DNA of 64,000 nucleotides from assembly GCA_011109175.1 (NCBI GenBank), contig RDEW01000011.1, positions 366,193-430,192 of the forward strand, read 5' to 3'. Numbering within the stretch: position 1 is the first letter of the stretch; each line of letters begins with the position of its first letter. The stretch is from Dicyema japonicum (lineage: Eukaryota > Dicyemida > Rhombozoa > Dicyemidae). Below the pieces are notes generated by a model, which was not told the DNA's origin, ran no database searches, and saw only the letters and a list, made by a program, of their open reading frames with translations. Both the position numbers and the translations under genes were made by a program. Below, one piece after another: positions 46,300 to 57,740 of this stretch.

Positions 46300-49212
46300 C
46301 CTCATTTCGTGCTTTTCTTCGGGATCTTTCACTATTAGCTCGTTCAATGTAAGAGGATTAAAGTCGGATACTAAAAAAGAAATTTATGCGTGGATCTTGG
46401 ATCGTACAAGGTAACCGTGGCGTGCTTGCAGGAAACGAAAGCAAAAGGCGGACTAGATGAAATCAACAATGATTTCCGCCTGATTCTGCACCCTTCGAAT
46501 TGCCCACACTACTGCATGGGACTTTCAATAAAAAAAAACTGAACAATCGAATCCACAAGACGTGGAGGGTGAGCGATAGAATATGTGTTTTACAATTAAA
46601 ATACGGTGAAAAGAAGAATTCCATAATCTCCGTTATTAATGTATATGCACCAACTGCGGTGAAAGTATCAATCAATGGAGACGAACTAGACGACTTCTAT
46701 TCCTCCTGTCGCAACTATATGCATCTTTGGAAACATCGTTCATGACTTACATGCCGGAGATTGGAACGCAAGGGCAGGACGTGGGAGTAGTCACGAAGAA
46801 TTCATGGGAAGCCATGGAAGAGGGATCAGGAACCAGTCAGGAGAATCGCTTATCGAATTTTGCAATACATTCAAACTATTTCTATGCAATACTGCTTTCA
46901 GCCACTCAGCAGGACATAGGACGACATGGAGCTGCTACCGAAAGGACAAATCTGGGACTATCAAGCCTATATATAACCAAATAGATTACATTGTCTGCAA
47001 ACAAGCCTACAAGGCTCCACTACTAACAGATTCTCCGAGCTACAGTGTGACACTAGTAGATAGTGATCACAGATTGGTTGTGGCACGTATCCTTTTCACA
47101 CGATATTTTGGGGTTTTCAAAGCGGCTCGCATGAGGATATCAGAAAGGAAGTTCGTAGTGGAGCAATTCTGCATTGATGGACCGATTCGGGAGAGCTATC
47201 AAAATACAATGAGAGAAAAGATCAGAAAGTGGAATAAAGAAAAAATGCCTGTGGAGGTGTGACAAGACACCATCGATGCAATTAAGTGCGCGGCCCATTC
47301 AACAGTTGGAGTAAAACCGAAGCATTTCAACGGACACTATGACCACGAGCTTGAAAAACGATCCAAATTGCAGAGGAATCTACGTTTGCAGGGCTAAACC
47401 TGTCAAAACCAGGCAAAAGAAAATACTCCAAGAGTCATGCGGAATTAAACCCTGTACAAAATAAAAAAAAGAACGAGGGAAATAAAGGAAAATAAACTTG
47501 TTGAAATGGCTAAAGAAGTAGAAACGCTTATAAAACGGAGCGCATATGTTCAAGACTGTTCACTTACTACATAGAGACACGCAGTCATCAAATATCACAA
47601 TAGATGATCAGTTTGGGAAGACTATGTAATACAAAAATGAAATTTTATAGACCATATATAGCCATTATCTGCTGCCCTTCAATAAAAACCTCGGGGAAAA
47701 CATCAAACAATTCAATGGTGAAGCAAGAGAACTAAATTTTCAGATAACGATTCTGGAAACAAAAAAAGCCCTGGACAAACTGAACAACAATAGAGCAGCT
47801 GGTCCTGACAACATATAAATGCAGAACTTCTCAAATATGCATTGACCGAGATCTCTGAGCTATTAACTGGGATATACAACAAAACATTCAAATACAACTC
47901 ACCCTGGATGTGGGTAATGGCACACTAACTGCACTACAAACACCGGGCAAAGCTAAAGCCCCTTTAACGAATTTAAAACCCATCGTACTATTGACGACTC
48001 TACGCAAGACACCATCACTTATAGTGCTGAACAGGATTGGACCTGACATCGAGAACTTTCTCTCTCACGGTCAAAGCGGATTCAGGTCAGGGAGATCTAC
48101 AGCTGATGTGGTCTGTAAACATCGATGGCTTTGTGCAACACATCAAAAGTACAAGGGGCTACTGGCATCCTTGGCATGGACATGTCCATAGCCTTCGACT
48201 CTATACACAGAGGGAGACTTTTGGATATCTTGGAGAAGTTGGTTGACGAGGACAGTGTCAGAATGATCCGTCTATTACTTGGAACAACGCAGCTAAGTGT
48301 ACGTTTTGGAATTTGGAGTCTGTCCTATTCGAGACAACGTTCGGGGTACCGCAGGGAGATTCCTTGTCACCGGTACTTTTTGTGACATATCTGGAGGCGG
48401 CACTCAGAGACTTCAGACTATTAATTGGCGATTTACCTCAAACTGAAGTGATTTATTCAGATGATATCGACTACATATCCAGCGACGAGAAAACATTAAA
48501 CTATATACGGACAAGGATGCCAGATGTGCTAGAAAAATGGTTCATAAAAATCAATACGGAAAAGACGGAGACAACTACCATACGCCGTGAATTAACTCGA
48601 ACTTATGAATAATGGAGATACTGTAAATAATTGGGGTCGTTTCTCGGAGACGCTGAGGATATCACTAACAGGAAGATGTTTAGAAAAATGGGAGTAGTCT
48701 GGAATCATCGTAAACAAATTAGCATACAATTACGTGTGAGACTATACAATGCCTTCGTGAAACCAGTCCTAATGTACTACGCTGCAACCTGGGGTGTCTC
48801 AGAAGCGGTAATGGACAAACTAGATGCCTTCCATCTTAAACAACTCCGACTATTGCTTGGCATCAACTGGCCAAAAAAAGTTACAAACAAGAATCTATAC
48901 AAAGTATGTAATACAAGACCATTGAGTCTGGATATCCTTGAATCGAGATGGCGTCTATTTGGTCACATCCTTCGGATGAGCCAGATGACGGCTGCTAAAA
49001 TAGCAATGGAGAACTATTTCTGCCCAGAAGTGAATACCTCGTTTCGTGGAAGACCTCGCATTACTTTGCCAGAGGTTCTACACAAGGACCTGACCAATGT
49101 AAGACGAAAGCTGAAAACAGGAGATAATCTGGATACGCTCAGAATAATTGCCAGTAACCGTGGAGCATGGAGGAAGTTAGTTAAGAGAATTGTGGGAGAA
49201 AGAATAACCTGA
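46300..49212 (+). pseudogene. RTE-like LINE, nearly full length, decayed
   Basis: Starts with an AP-type endonuclease (SSFNVRGLKSDTKKEIYAW, VACLQETKAKGG, SIISVINVYAPTAV, AGDWNARAG, YNQIDYIVC, DSDHRLVVARI). Polymerase follows: LDKLNNNRAAGPDN near 47770, SIAFDSIHRGRLLDI near 48185, TFGVPQGDSLSPVLFV near 48340, VIYSDDIDYISSD (YxDD-like, here YSDD) near 48450. The C-terminus is GSFLGDAEDITNRKMFRKMG, LMYYAATWGVSEAVMDKLDA, SRWRLFGHILRMS and FRGRPRITLPEVLHKDL, ending at 49212. Several stops and frameshifts (47260, 47400, 48190) show it is inactive. Confidence 0.82.
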
Positions 49213-50501
49213 AGAAAAATACAGCACCTTAATTAAATAAATTTCATTTTTGGTTCTTCGAAAGTGCTATTATTAATAATGACCTCATCCCCGCTTACTA
49301 AAAATTTCGCGTGACTCACCTGCTCACTTGAAGTGTTGGAAAAGAGTCGCAAACTTCCTATCCCGAGGTGATGGAGACGCTGCTGGTGTCGTATGCCCAC
49401 TTACATCCAAATTATGAGAGGGTCAGCTTTTGGTTATGACTTTCCTGTCAGCTATCAGTTTCCTTCAATTAAAGGGACCGAGGGTAAATATATACATGCA
49501 AATCGGGGTATCAAAAGACCATGGTATGCTCAATTGATGTACAAAAGGATTTTGACTCAATCCTGAGGAAATTACTTACTAAGAAGATCTTTTGTTCGGA
49601 TATTTCGAGAAAATTAAAACGATGAGTTGGGAGTTTTTATCAGCGGACTGAAAAGAAAGGTCGTTTCAAAAACTTACTATCCGACTGCGTACCACAATAA
49701 TCCTCAATTTTCCAAGCAGGTGGTTTGACACAAATCTAAAAGTGGAGAAAAATCTTGACTACTCTCCTTACAATACCTGATGGCGCAGTGTAATAGGCTC
49801 CGGAAGTTCCATGCATCTAAAATGCTTTTGAGATAGACGGGTGTATTGGATTGATTAGCATAACTTTATTTCTTTAAGTGGGAGTTCTGCCTAAGTTGAG
49901 ATGACTAATAGGAACATTACTAGTCGTTGGTGGAAAGGCTGAATTATAATAATAAAATATTGACCGACTCTGCTCTGATTTGTTATGAAAGGGGAACAGA
50001 TTCAATGTCGATGTCGAACAATGTCTTCACTATCAAGAATCTTCCACTTCGTGAAATGACTTATTATTCTTTGATGTTATGAATCTATACTATTAATTAG
50101 ATACCTTTGATGATGGTTGGAGGTTTCTAAATGTTTATAAAAAGGGTTATTAGTGCTGATAAACGGAGTTAGGTTTATTAGATTCAAATCAGATTCTTAT
50201 CAAAATAGCCAAGGGATTTTGGTGATTTTCAAAACCAAGGATTTCCACCTACTTTGATTTTTTTTATAATTTCTTGTACACTCGAAATTTTTCAAGTGTA
50301 GACATTAAGATCATCTGAGATATCTCTTGAGGAGCTAGATGCGAGATCCTGGAACGTTCCACTTAACAAAATGCCAATAAATCAATTTAAATTAACTAAG
50401 TCAATAACTCTAATTAGCTTTCTTTTTGAGTTTGGTTTTTTCTGGATAATTTGCTTGATAATTTGTGAGCAGTAATTATTTTGTATGCTCTCTGTGGGTT
50501 A
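49213..50501. other. Gene-free stretch with LINE and SINE debris
   Basis: A short polymerase-like piece lies near 49530 (VCSIDVQKDFDSILRKLL). At 49795-49950 there is a SINE fragment (AGTTCCATGCATCTAAAATG; GGAGTTCTGCCTAAG; GGAAAGGCTGAATTA) matching 56924-57265 and 1205-1312. The rest has no recognised feature. Confidence 0.45.
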
Positions 50502-53207
50502 TTAAACATTTATTACAAGACTAATAAATTGAATCACTGAACTTCTCCAAAAACCTGATTGTGATTTTCGAATTATTGGGATGAGGGCGTAATACATCCA
50601 AATTTCGGTAATAAAAATGACAACACACAAACCCATTCCACTGTACAACCAAACGAATGTACCCACGTGGTCTTCACTTGATAATTGCAAATTAGCGATC
50701 TTCTTTTTTTGACCACAGTCCGAAAGTATTTCGTATTTGTTAATCAGAGTCTCATAAAATCCTTTCTCGTTATAGTAAATCAGAATATTCTCGATCAGTT
50801 TCTACTTTGATTAAAAAATTCACATTTTTTTCATCGTTTTTTCTAATGGCAATTCCGTGGTGATTGTAACCAAAATATCCGTTCGTTCGGAATAAGCAGT
50901 CTGAAAATATCTGCCCGGCCTTGGTGTATGTCTCGTCAGTCAAATACACGTCAATTTCGTTATTTCTATGTCATTAGCTCATAATGTACTCCATTGCTTT
51001 GAATCCCTCAGAACTTTTAGTGAATAAGTTTTTTGGTTCAATTCTGTTGTACAACTCCGGATTTAAGTCTTTCAAAAGAGCGGAAATCGAAGAATTTTTG
51101 ATAAGCCCAGGCCTGTATTTTAGCAACTGGAGTTTGTTTAGAAAGCTTACTTCTTTGTCATAAATCCCATTAAAGTCAGGCTTCTCTGCTTGATAGGCAA
51201 AAATCCCAGCCAAATTTGCAGTGTATTGAGCAACAAAGATAATACAGCTTGCAGCCCAGCATGATTGAATAAATTTCGTGGACCATGCCTTAGGAATTTT
51301 GATTGGAAAGTTTCTTCCAGTCAGGACGGCTACTGCCATAGTGAATGAAGACCCTTTAATGAAGAATTGACGAGATACCAAGAGTGTATTTCCCTTCGTT
51401 GTCCCTATCAGGGGAATTATACCCATAAGGACTATTCCATTCTACTATCCCCATAACGATTGTCACAATAATCAACATACAAAATATAAGGATCCAGGCT
51501 TCTTTTGAATAAGGCTCGAAAATGACAGTAATTGGTGGGGTTACGGTTACTTTTCGTGTAATAAAAACATAACGAGAAGGGAATAAAGGTCGGATAAAGT
51601 CAACCGCCTTAAATCCCTACCAAAATAAACCATTTTTCTTTCGGGGTGATCGTTAACAAGGCAATCGATAAGTTAGCATTTCCGTTGTGAATCTCTTGAA
51701 TGAGTCCGTTCCATCCGTTTGAAGTAAGTGAACCGTAAATATTGTCTGTTTTGAGATATAATTGAATTCTTAATAACTTAACCTTAAACCTCTTGTTTAA
51801 GTCAACTTCAAGGCTTTCTGAGAATTCTGCAAAGACACCAGTACAGCACATTACTGTGTAATTTGCGGAGTTGATTTTTGTTCCAAAAATAGTCAAGGAA
51901 TATCTCGTTTAACTCTTGATTTGTGGGCGAATTGACTCTAAGACATATTTTTCCATTTTTGCAGCTATCCGGGTCAGTCACCTTAGTAACAGACATGAAT
52001 GGAGCCTCGTTGATGGTCACAGCCCTCAAAGCTTTCCAAACTTTCATTAAGTACCCATTAAGTATGTTGTCAATATTTATTTTACTGTTGCTGGCATAAC
52101 CATTGATAGTCCCAATATCAATCCAATTTAGCAGAGAATCACTACAGAACCGAACAATCCCTTTCTTGTAGGCGATATTCCCATTAATATCGAGTTGGAT
52201 TGTGATTTTGTCAAATTTATAACTCGTAGTCGCACTTTGCGTCCCCCGAGCCCAGGAGTATGGGTACGAACTGTTAGTCAATTTCCACTCCAGGTAATTT
52301 TGTTTAAAAATGTGGCTTAGAAACAGCGATAGTCTGAAAATCTCTGTGATGTTGGTTGTATCACTTAATTTCTCAATACCGATGATGGGGTGATAGCAGT
52401 CGATCTTCTGGAGAGGCTCCCCGATGTATAGTAAAATCGTGTTGTCTGTAAGAAATCCTTTAGTTTTCAGATAACAAACCAGGTCGCTTATTTTCAAAAG
52501 ATCTAATTGGAGGATGAACATAAAGTTGATTGAATTCTTGAGATATCGAATGAGGATATCATTCCGGATTGACAAAATGCCTTTTGATTCTGATACTCGT
52601 ATGATACTTACAGTTAACCCACGTGCTTTAGCTTCGTAGAATATTTGAGTTCCGTAATCGTTGTTATAAGCATTATCCATAAGGAACATTATTGGACTGT
52701 ACTTTGGATTCATTGCTATCATAGTCACTATCGTCTCAATGTCTGTCGATATTTGGTTGTTTATTTTGGTTACAGACACGTCCTTAATTTAAATATGTGA
52801 ATTACAGGAGGGAATGGAAAATCAACTTTGTCAGTCGTGTAGGAGATAAGGTGGATCCCAAAATAGTGAGTCATTGTCGAAACAACCTGCATTAACTTAC
52901 TTGGCCCAATAATGCTTCCGGTTATAAAGTCCTGATTTTTATTTAAGTTTCCAAAATAAGTGTTTAAGAATGGTAGAACTTCAAGGTAAGAATTATTGTA
53001 AGCAATCTCGACTGAATTTGTGATACAATTAAAGGAACTCGTGTTCAGTGCTACAAGAAGAAGAGGTTGAGCAATAGACTTTGTGACAATTGCCACGTTG
53101 GATGGTTTGATTCCACTTCCCTTTATAGAACAGTTGGACGTTTGAATTAAATAAATTGAATTGAATGAACACAACCGTACAAAAATACCTAACACAAATA
53201 TTAGCAT
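50502..53207 (-). CDS. NMDA-type glutamate receptor subunit, GluN3-like
   Basis: An ionotropic receptor subunit of the plasma membrane. Minus strand ATG at 53207 with a hydrophobic signal (MLIFVLGIFVRLCSF), then a long amino-terminal domain and ligand-binding half S1 with NEAPFMSVTKVTDPDSC, a CC pair (YTVMCCTGVFAEFSESLEV) and GWNGLIQEI. The pore segment reads AVLTGRNFPIKIPKAW, followed by M3 VAQYTANLAGIFAY. S2 continues after a 24-nt intron (50966-50989) with NNEIDVYLTDETYTKAG and HHGIAIRKND, and M4 lies in VGTFVWLYSGMGLCVVIFI, ending ALIPIIRKSQ. Gly-Arg at the selectivity site and the tail YALIPIIRK resemble GluN3. The ligand-contacting Arg after the S1 TINxxR motif is absent (TITPKEK). About four to six microintrons; frame near 51895 is unresolved. 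Confidence 0.85.
53070..53105 (+). repeat. 36-bp segment duplicated at 54268-54303
   Basis: Begins AGCAATAGACTTTGTGACAA and ends CCACGTTGGATGG; part of the GluN3-like first exon and found again, identical over 36 bases, 1.2 kb away. Confidence 0.9.
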
Positions 53208-53209
53208 TT

Positions 53210-53964
53210 ATTTGCTCTTTTCGTGACTATTTTATATCCACAAACCCCAAGAGACTAATTTGTAAAAAACTAATAACCACTTTATTATCCTAACCGTTGG
53301 AAATCATTCTTCCCCTCTTAAAAAATGTTAAATGCCGACTGATCTTTATCTACTGATACAAATAAGCTTCCTCCACCAAGATTTAATGTAGTGTCCTCAT
53401 AATAATCGCATGTAAGTTCCACAAAGCGATCGTGTTATTTTCATTAAAAATATTTTTATTAACGTATTAATAAATAATTTGATCGCCTTCGTGATGAGGA
53501 TGAGAGATAAGCTAGAGGAGATGGTTTATTGAGCCTATTTCCTTACAAATTGTGAGAAATGTGTTTTCAATTCTGAGAGCGGCCACCTTTTTCAAGTATT
53601 TTAAACAAAAATAAATTAGCCGTAGACAAAAGGTAATTCCCTGGATGGTAAATTTTCTCAGAACATATAAGCTTTTTCCTTTTATTCAAGAAATAAAGTC
53701 AATCATGTCCTGAGTTCTCAAGATATCAATGTCTTTAGTTTCCTAAAGAGAGTTATCTCATATCGCTTCTGCAAACACCGTTGATTAATCTTCCATGCTC
53801 TCCTTAATACGGCGATTTTTCGAAAAACATCTAGGTCGTCTGCATTTAGAGTTTCATGAAGTACTATTTATCATAAAATAATCACAATGTCGCATCTGCT
53901 ATCTCAAAAAGTGCATACTATTAATGAGTTCAATTGATAAGATTTAATTTATCCTGCTATTTAC
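53210..53964. other. Intergenic upstream of the GluN3-like gene
   Basis: Would contain its promoter; no clear motif or repeat. Confidence 0.4.
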
Positions 53965-54200
53965 CTGATGAAGGTTTCTTTTCCGCTCTTTGCCTTCTTC
54001 AATTCCTACGAGGTGTCATGAGATCCATCTAACTTGGGAGACGTCCAGTTCCTGGCGGCATCAAAAATACCCTCTTTCTTCTCCAGTGGAGAGGTTCCCA
54101 CAATGGCGAATATGGATCGACGTGATAGTTGGAAAGGATGCATCTCACTCCTACCGTTGGAACCTTATATACCTTAATTAGACATTAATAAACTCTTAGC
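53965..54200 (+). repeat. Diverged SINE copy D
   Basis: GTGTCATGAGATCCATCT, CCAGTTCCTGGCGGCA, TTCTCCAGTGGAGAGGTTCC and CACAATGG follow the order of copy B, with a shortened tail (TATACCTTAATTAG). Confidence 0.55.
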
Positions 54201-54267
54201 TTTCGTCCTGTGTTTCCTGAGTCTCTTAACTTTTTTCCGGTTATCGTATAATAATTGATTTGGGGTC

Positions 54268-54303
54268 AGCAATAGACTTTGTGACAATTGCCACGTTGGA
54301 TGG
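54268..54303 (+). repeat. 36-bp copy of a GluN3-like exon segment
   Basis: Identical to 53070-53105 over 36 bases. It is followed by a pyrimidine-rich stretch with repeated TTTCTCCTAT. Confidence 0.9.
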
Positions 54304-54773
54304 CTATCTTTCTCCTATAGTATCTTACCTTTCTCCTATCTTCCTCCTACGGTTCGTATTTGAGTCCTTAATTAATCTCCATAAAAGTGAAGGTCACGTG
54401 ATAGTTAGTTTTTGGTTTACCGTGGTCTTGGGTGTTAAATAAATAAATAAAAGAGAAGGTCTTTTCATAGCCTCCGATATGTTATGACGAGATATTTTAT
54501 GACTTGTACCTCAAGGGATGCTTCTGGTGAACAAAGGAAATATCCCAGGAGTTCTAATTAACACACGTAGAATATAATAAAATTGAATTAACAACCGACT
54601 ATCAAACCAAGGTAACTATTATAGCATCATTATGCAACGAACAAGTATCCTCAGTCACATCAGTGAATGAGTCCAAATCTACACTAAAGTAAATGGTGTA
54701 CTCTTTAAAAGCTGATATCCTTCAAATTTACAAGTTATATACAAATGACAGCATCCCTCAATATAACTCATTT
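54304..54773. other. Intergenic
   Basis: No recognised gene; CACGTG at about 54396. Confidence 0.4.
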
Positions 54774-55445
54774 TCAGGCACCCGAATGTGTCCGTTTGCT
54801 CTGTTCGTTTTCTGTATAATTTTTTGAAACTGAAATAATAAACGACCCCACCATGGTAATTGTGGCGATAACAGTATGTGAGTTATCAAGTTAAATAGAT
54901 TCCGCTTTGATTGGAGGTCAGATTCTGCCTGAAAATAGATAAGAGACCTACATTTTCATCGGCGACAACGTGGAAGATGCACAAAATCAGAATTACTTCG
55001 ATTATCAGCGTTGATGTGAAAATAAATAAGCAAACATAATGAAAACCATTTACCCTATTTCCTTGTATAATACAGTCACGTGGGGATGAAAATATAATAT
55101 CCTGTTGATACATTCACTATTATACAAAATGTTGTAGCGATCAACAGAAATACAACAAATTGCTGACAATTTCTTATACGTGGCCAGTCAGTAACTTCCA
55201 AATGAGGATAACTACAGCTTATCAGTCTTCCAGTACTCTTGATGTTATCATCATGAATGGATTTATTACTGCTTCCAAATCTACAATTTTTGTTAATGTC
55301 CATCAATAATGAATTTTTGCTACATTCCTTAATATGATCAGCTTCTGAGGTTGATATTCTTATTAAATAGCCGAAGGCGTACACAGTGAATGATAGGACA
55401 GAAATATAAAAGTTATTTCCTAAAAGATAAGTGATTTGGGGAAGA
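54774..55445 (-). CDS. Four-helix membrane protein, unrecognised family
   Basis: On the minus strand an exon from 55445 reads LPQITYLLGNNFYISVLSF and TVYAFGYLIRIS (helix 1). A cysteine-containing hydrophilic stretch (HIKECSKNSLLMDINKNC) leads to helix 2 (FVVFLLIATTFCIIVNV), helix 3 (FHYVCLFIFTSTLIIEVILI) and, after a 23-nt intron (54929-54951), helix 4 (SHTVIATITMVGSFIISV). It ends RTHSGA at 54774. One extra A is needed just before helix 4. Four helices with an extracellular-type loop recall tetraspan proteins (claudin, PMP22, MARVEL), but no signature decides. The start exon was not found; a 22-nt intron ending at 55446 probably precedes this exon. Confidence 0.55.
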
Positions 55446-55849
55446 CTGCAATAATATACATTTGTACATTAAAATGTGGTATAGTGAGACCGTTGTTATA
55501 AAGACGATCCATATTAGACAAAAATGCAAGACATCCAAATTGTATGATTTCATTTATACTTTTAGGTTTGAATATTTATTTTTAATTTTTATACAACATG
55601 TTAAATAAAATAATATTTAAATAATTCAAAAATAATTTTCGCTACTTAATTTACTTTTGAATCAGGCGGTATATTGTGTCATGGTCAGTATGTGCGCTTA
55701 TGTCGTTATGGAGTAATTTTAATTGCGTTTATAAGGAATAAATATATGATTTCATGTTCTTCAACTGCATTATGTGTTTTCAAACACCAAAAATTAATTA
55801 ACGAATCTACAAATTTTTTAGTAAATTTGGTTGCAATATCATAGATCCT
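55446..55849. other. Intergenic, including missing first exon of the four-helix gene
   Basis: AT-rich. An upstream exon for the preceding gene should lie here but I could not define it. Confidence 0.35.
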
Positions 55850-56035
55850 AAGCAGAACATAGTATTTGACGGTATTGATTTAAAGTGATAAAATATGATT
55901 GCTCAAAAATACAAGCAGAACATAGTCCTGAAGGTATTGATTTAAAGTGGTAAATATGATTGCTCAAAAATACAAGCAGAACATAGTCCTGACGGTATTG
56001 ATTTAAAGTGGTAAAATATGATTGCTCAAAAATAC
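55850..56035 (+). repeat. Three tandem 62-bp repeats
   Basis: Three head-to-tail copies of a unit beginning AAGCAGAACATAGTCCTGAC and ending TTGCTCAAAAATAC, differing at a few positions. The minus-strand open frame 55848-56060 is an artefact of the repeat. Confidence 0.92.
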
Positions 56036-56780
56036 AAAGAAAATATTGGAAAAAGTTCATATTCGTATTCCTTAGGTATTAATTAACTAGTCTACAAATT
56101 TTTAGTAAATTAGTTGCAGTCGAGACACTCCAACTGCATAGGCACACATACGGACCGTGACACATTACTTTACATTTATATGCTTTTGAACCAACCACAG
56201 TCGAAACATCATGAGTCATTGAAAACAGATCACTGACCCTGCGAACCGCATTGGATTGCTTATCGAAAAAAGGATAAGAGAGAAAGGATCTGACCTATTG
56301 AGCGCATATTAGGGTAAATTCTATGTCAGCCTCGACTGAACGGAACTTCCAATTGTTTTATATGTTTTTATTTTTTGATCTAATAATATTAAAAACCTTT
56401 TACATGCTTATAATGAAAGAATCTGCTTACCAATTCACTTTGAAGGACTTAAGGGACCGTCCAGAAATCGCAATGGCCACAGGCCTTCCGCTGGTTAGTG
56501 AAATTGGGGTTATTAACTAACTTTCACTTCCAACATTGTTTTGTCACCAGGAATTTTTGTGAACCATAATTATAATTTGTTAACAAATATTGATAATGAC
56601 GTATTTTTTGATTGAAATAGTTCCACTTTTTAATCAATCTCACCACAATGGCATTCTATGATGATTATCAACCGTGTATATCTAAGCATTTAGCTTAGTT
56701 GTTTATTGGGCGGATCAGCTGGTGACATAGTTGTGGTGCACTTCGGCCTACCTCTAAAACACTTAATGTCGTAATCTTAA
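56036..56780. other. Intergenic with copy of the hAT target sequence
   Basis: Positions 56090-56160 (TTGCAGTCGAGACACTCCAA, then GGACCGTGACAC) resemble the sequence on both sides of the hAT insertion (57600-57629 and 61285-61310), giving an empty-site paralogue. The plus frame 56323-56520 is unsupported. Confidence 0.45.
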
Positions 56781-56784
56781 TTTG

Positions 56785-56890
56785 GATGTAACCTTTCGTT
56801 CCTCTTCTTGGACTCATGAGACAACGGATACAAAAACCAATATCCTAATGCCTGGGTTCGAATCTCGTCTAGCCCAAATTGAAGAACTTG
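56785..56890 (+). repeat. tRNA-derived SINE, third family
   Basis: GATGTAACCTTTCGTTCCTC, CATGAGACAACGGATACAAA and a B box GGTTCGAATCTCGTCTAGCC. It is the best copy of this family in the window; others are at 10590 and 32790. Confidence 0.55.
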
Positions 56891-56923
56891 GATATGCTAA
56901 TTAACCTTGAATTAAGGTATTGT

Positions 56924-57265
56924 GGCCAGCCATTGTGGCATAGTGGTTAGGTGTCGGGCTTAAGTGGCTTAGGCTACGGGTTCGAATCTCGCTGCTGTTC
57001 ACCTGGTGGAAGGTTCCATGCATCTACGATGTAGAAAGGGTTTGACAAGTGACGCCGTCATCAGTGGATACTCACTGTGGAACTGGATTGTCTAGAAAGG
57101 ACACTCACACAAAAAAAAAGAAAAAAAGAAGTGAAGATCATTCCTTGGTTCTACGATTAGTTAAAATTAACTGTTCTTTACTTAAATAAAGTGTGTGTCC
57201 TGTCTATGCGGAGCTATAAATACTATGGCTCTCGTGAATAGGCTTATTATTATTATTATTATTAA
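56924..57265 (+). repeat. Full-length tRNA-derived SINE with (TTA)n tail
   Basis: Head with A box TGGCATAGTGGTTAGG and B box GGGTTCGAATCTCGCTG. Body with GAAGGTTCCATGCATCTACG, GGATACTCACTGTGGAACTG and AAATAAAGTGTGTGTCC. It ends in a TTATTATTATTATTATTA run at about 57248-57265. The head cannot fold as a functional tRNA because the acceptor ends do not pair. Confidence 0.75.
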
Positions 57266-57267
57266 TT

Positions 57268-57430
57268 AAGGTATATCCAGTTCTCATGATAGGAGTGAGA
57301 TGCAACCTTTCTAATCATCGCATCCACCATTGTGGGAATTCCTCCAGTGGAGCAGAGATATCTTTTTTTGATACCGACCAGGCATTGGACGTTCTTCTAA
57401 AGCAGGTGGATCACATGACGGCAGTAAAGA
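57268..57430 (-). repeat. SINE copy C
   Basis: Inverse copy: GTCATGTGATCCACCTGC, AACGTCCAATGCCTGGTCGG, CCACTGGAGGAATTCCCACA and a tail GGATATACCTTAATTAA, parallel to copies A and B. It abuts the (TTA)n tail of the previous SINE. Confidence 0.6.
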
Positions 57431-57621
57431 TCAGGGAATCCTTTGACCAGGTAAGTAGCGCTATGTGAATCGAATCCACAACTAATCACGACATGGTAGT
57501 TTTGAAATGCCAAAAAAACAAATTAATTATGGAAAATAGTTAATATTTATCTTCCTTAGATATTTAATCAACTAGTACACTGAGTTTTAATAAATTTGGT
57601 TGCAGTCGAGGCACACCATTG

Positions 57622-57629
57622 GCCTAGAC
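57622..57629 (+). repeat. Left target-site duplication of the hAT element
   Basis: GCCTAGAC, identical to 61285-61292; eight bases is the standard hAT duplication length. Confidence 0.88.
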
Positions 57630-57740
57630 CAGGGGTTCCCAAACTTATTCAGGTCATCGCCCCCTTTAACAAACTTTTAAAAAATATCGCCCACCAAGAA
57701 AACCTATATGGTAACGAGTTGGAAATAAAAAAATTAATAA

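Noticed and set aside
56323-56520. A small membrane-protein gene
   Set aside because: One hydrophobic stretch in AT-rich repeat-bearing sequence, with no conservation evidence.
56924-57010. A tRNA gene
   Set aside because: A and B boxes are present, but the acceptor and anticodon stems do not pair and a SINE body follows.
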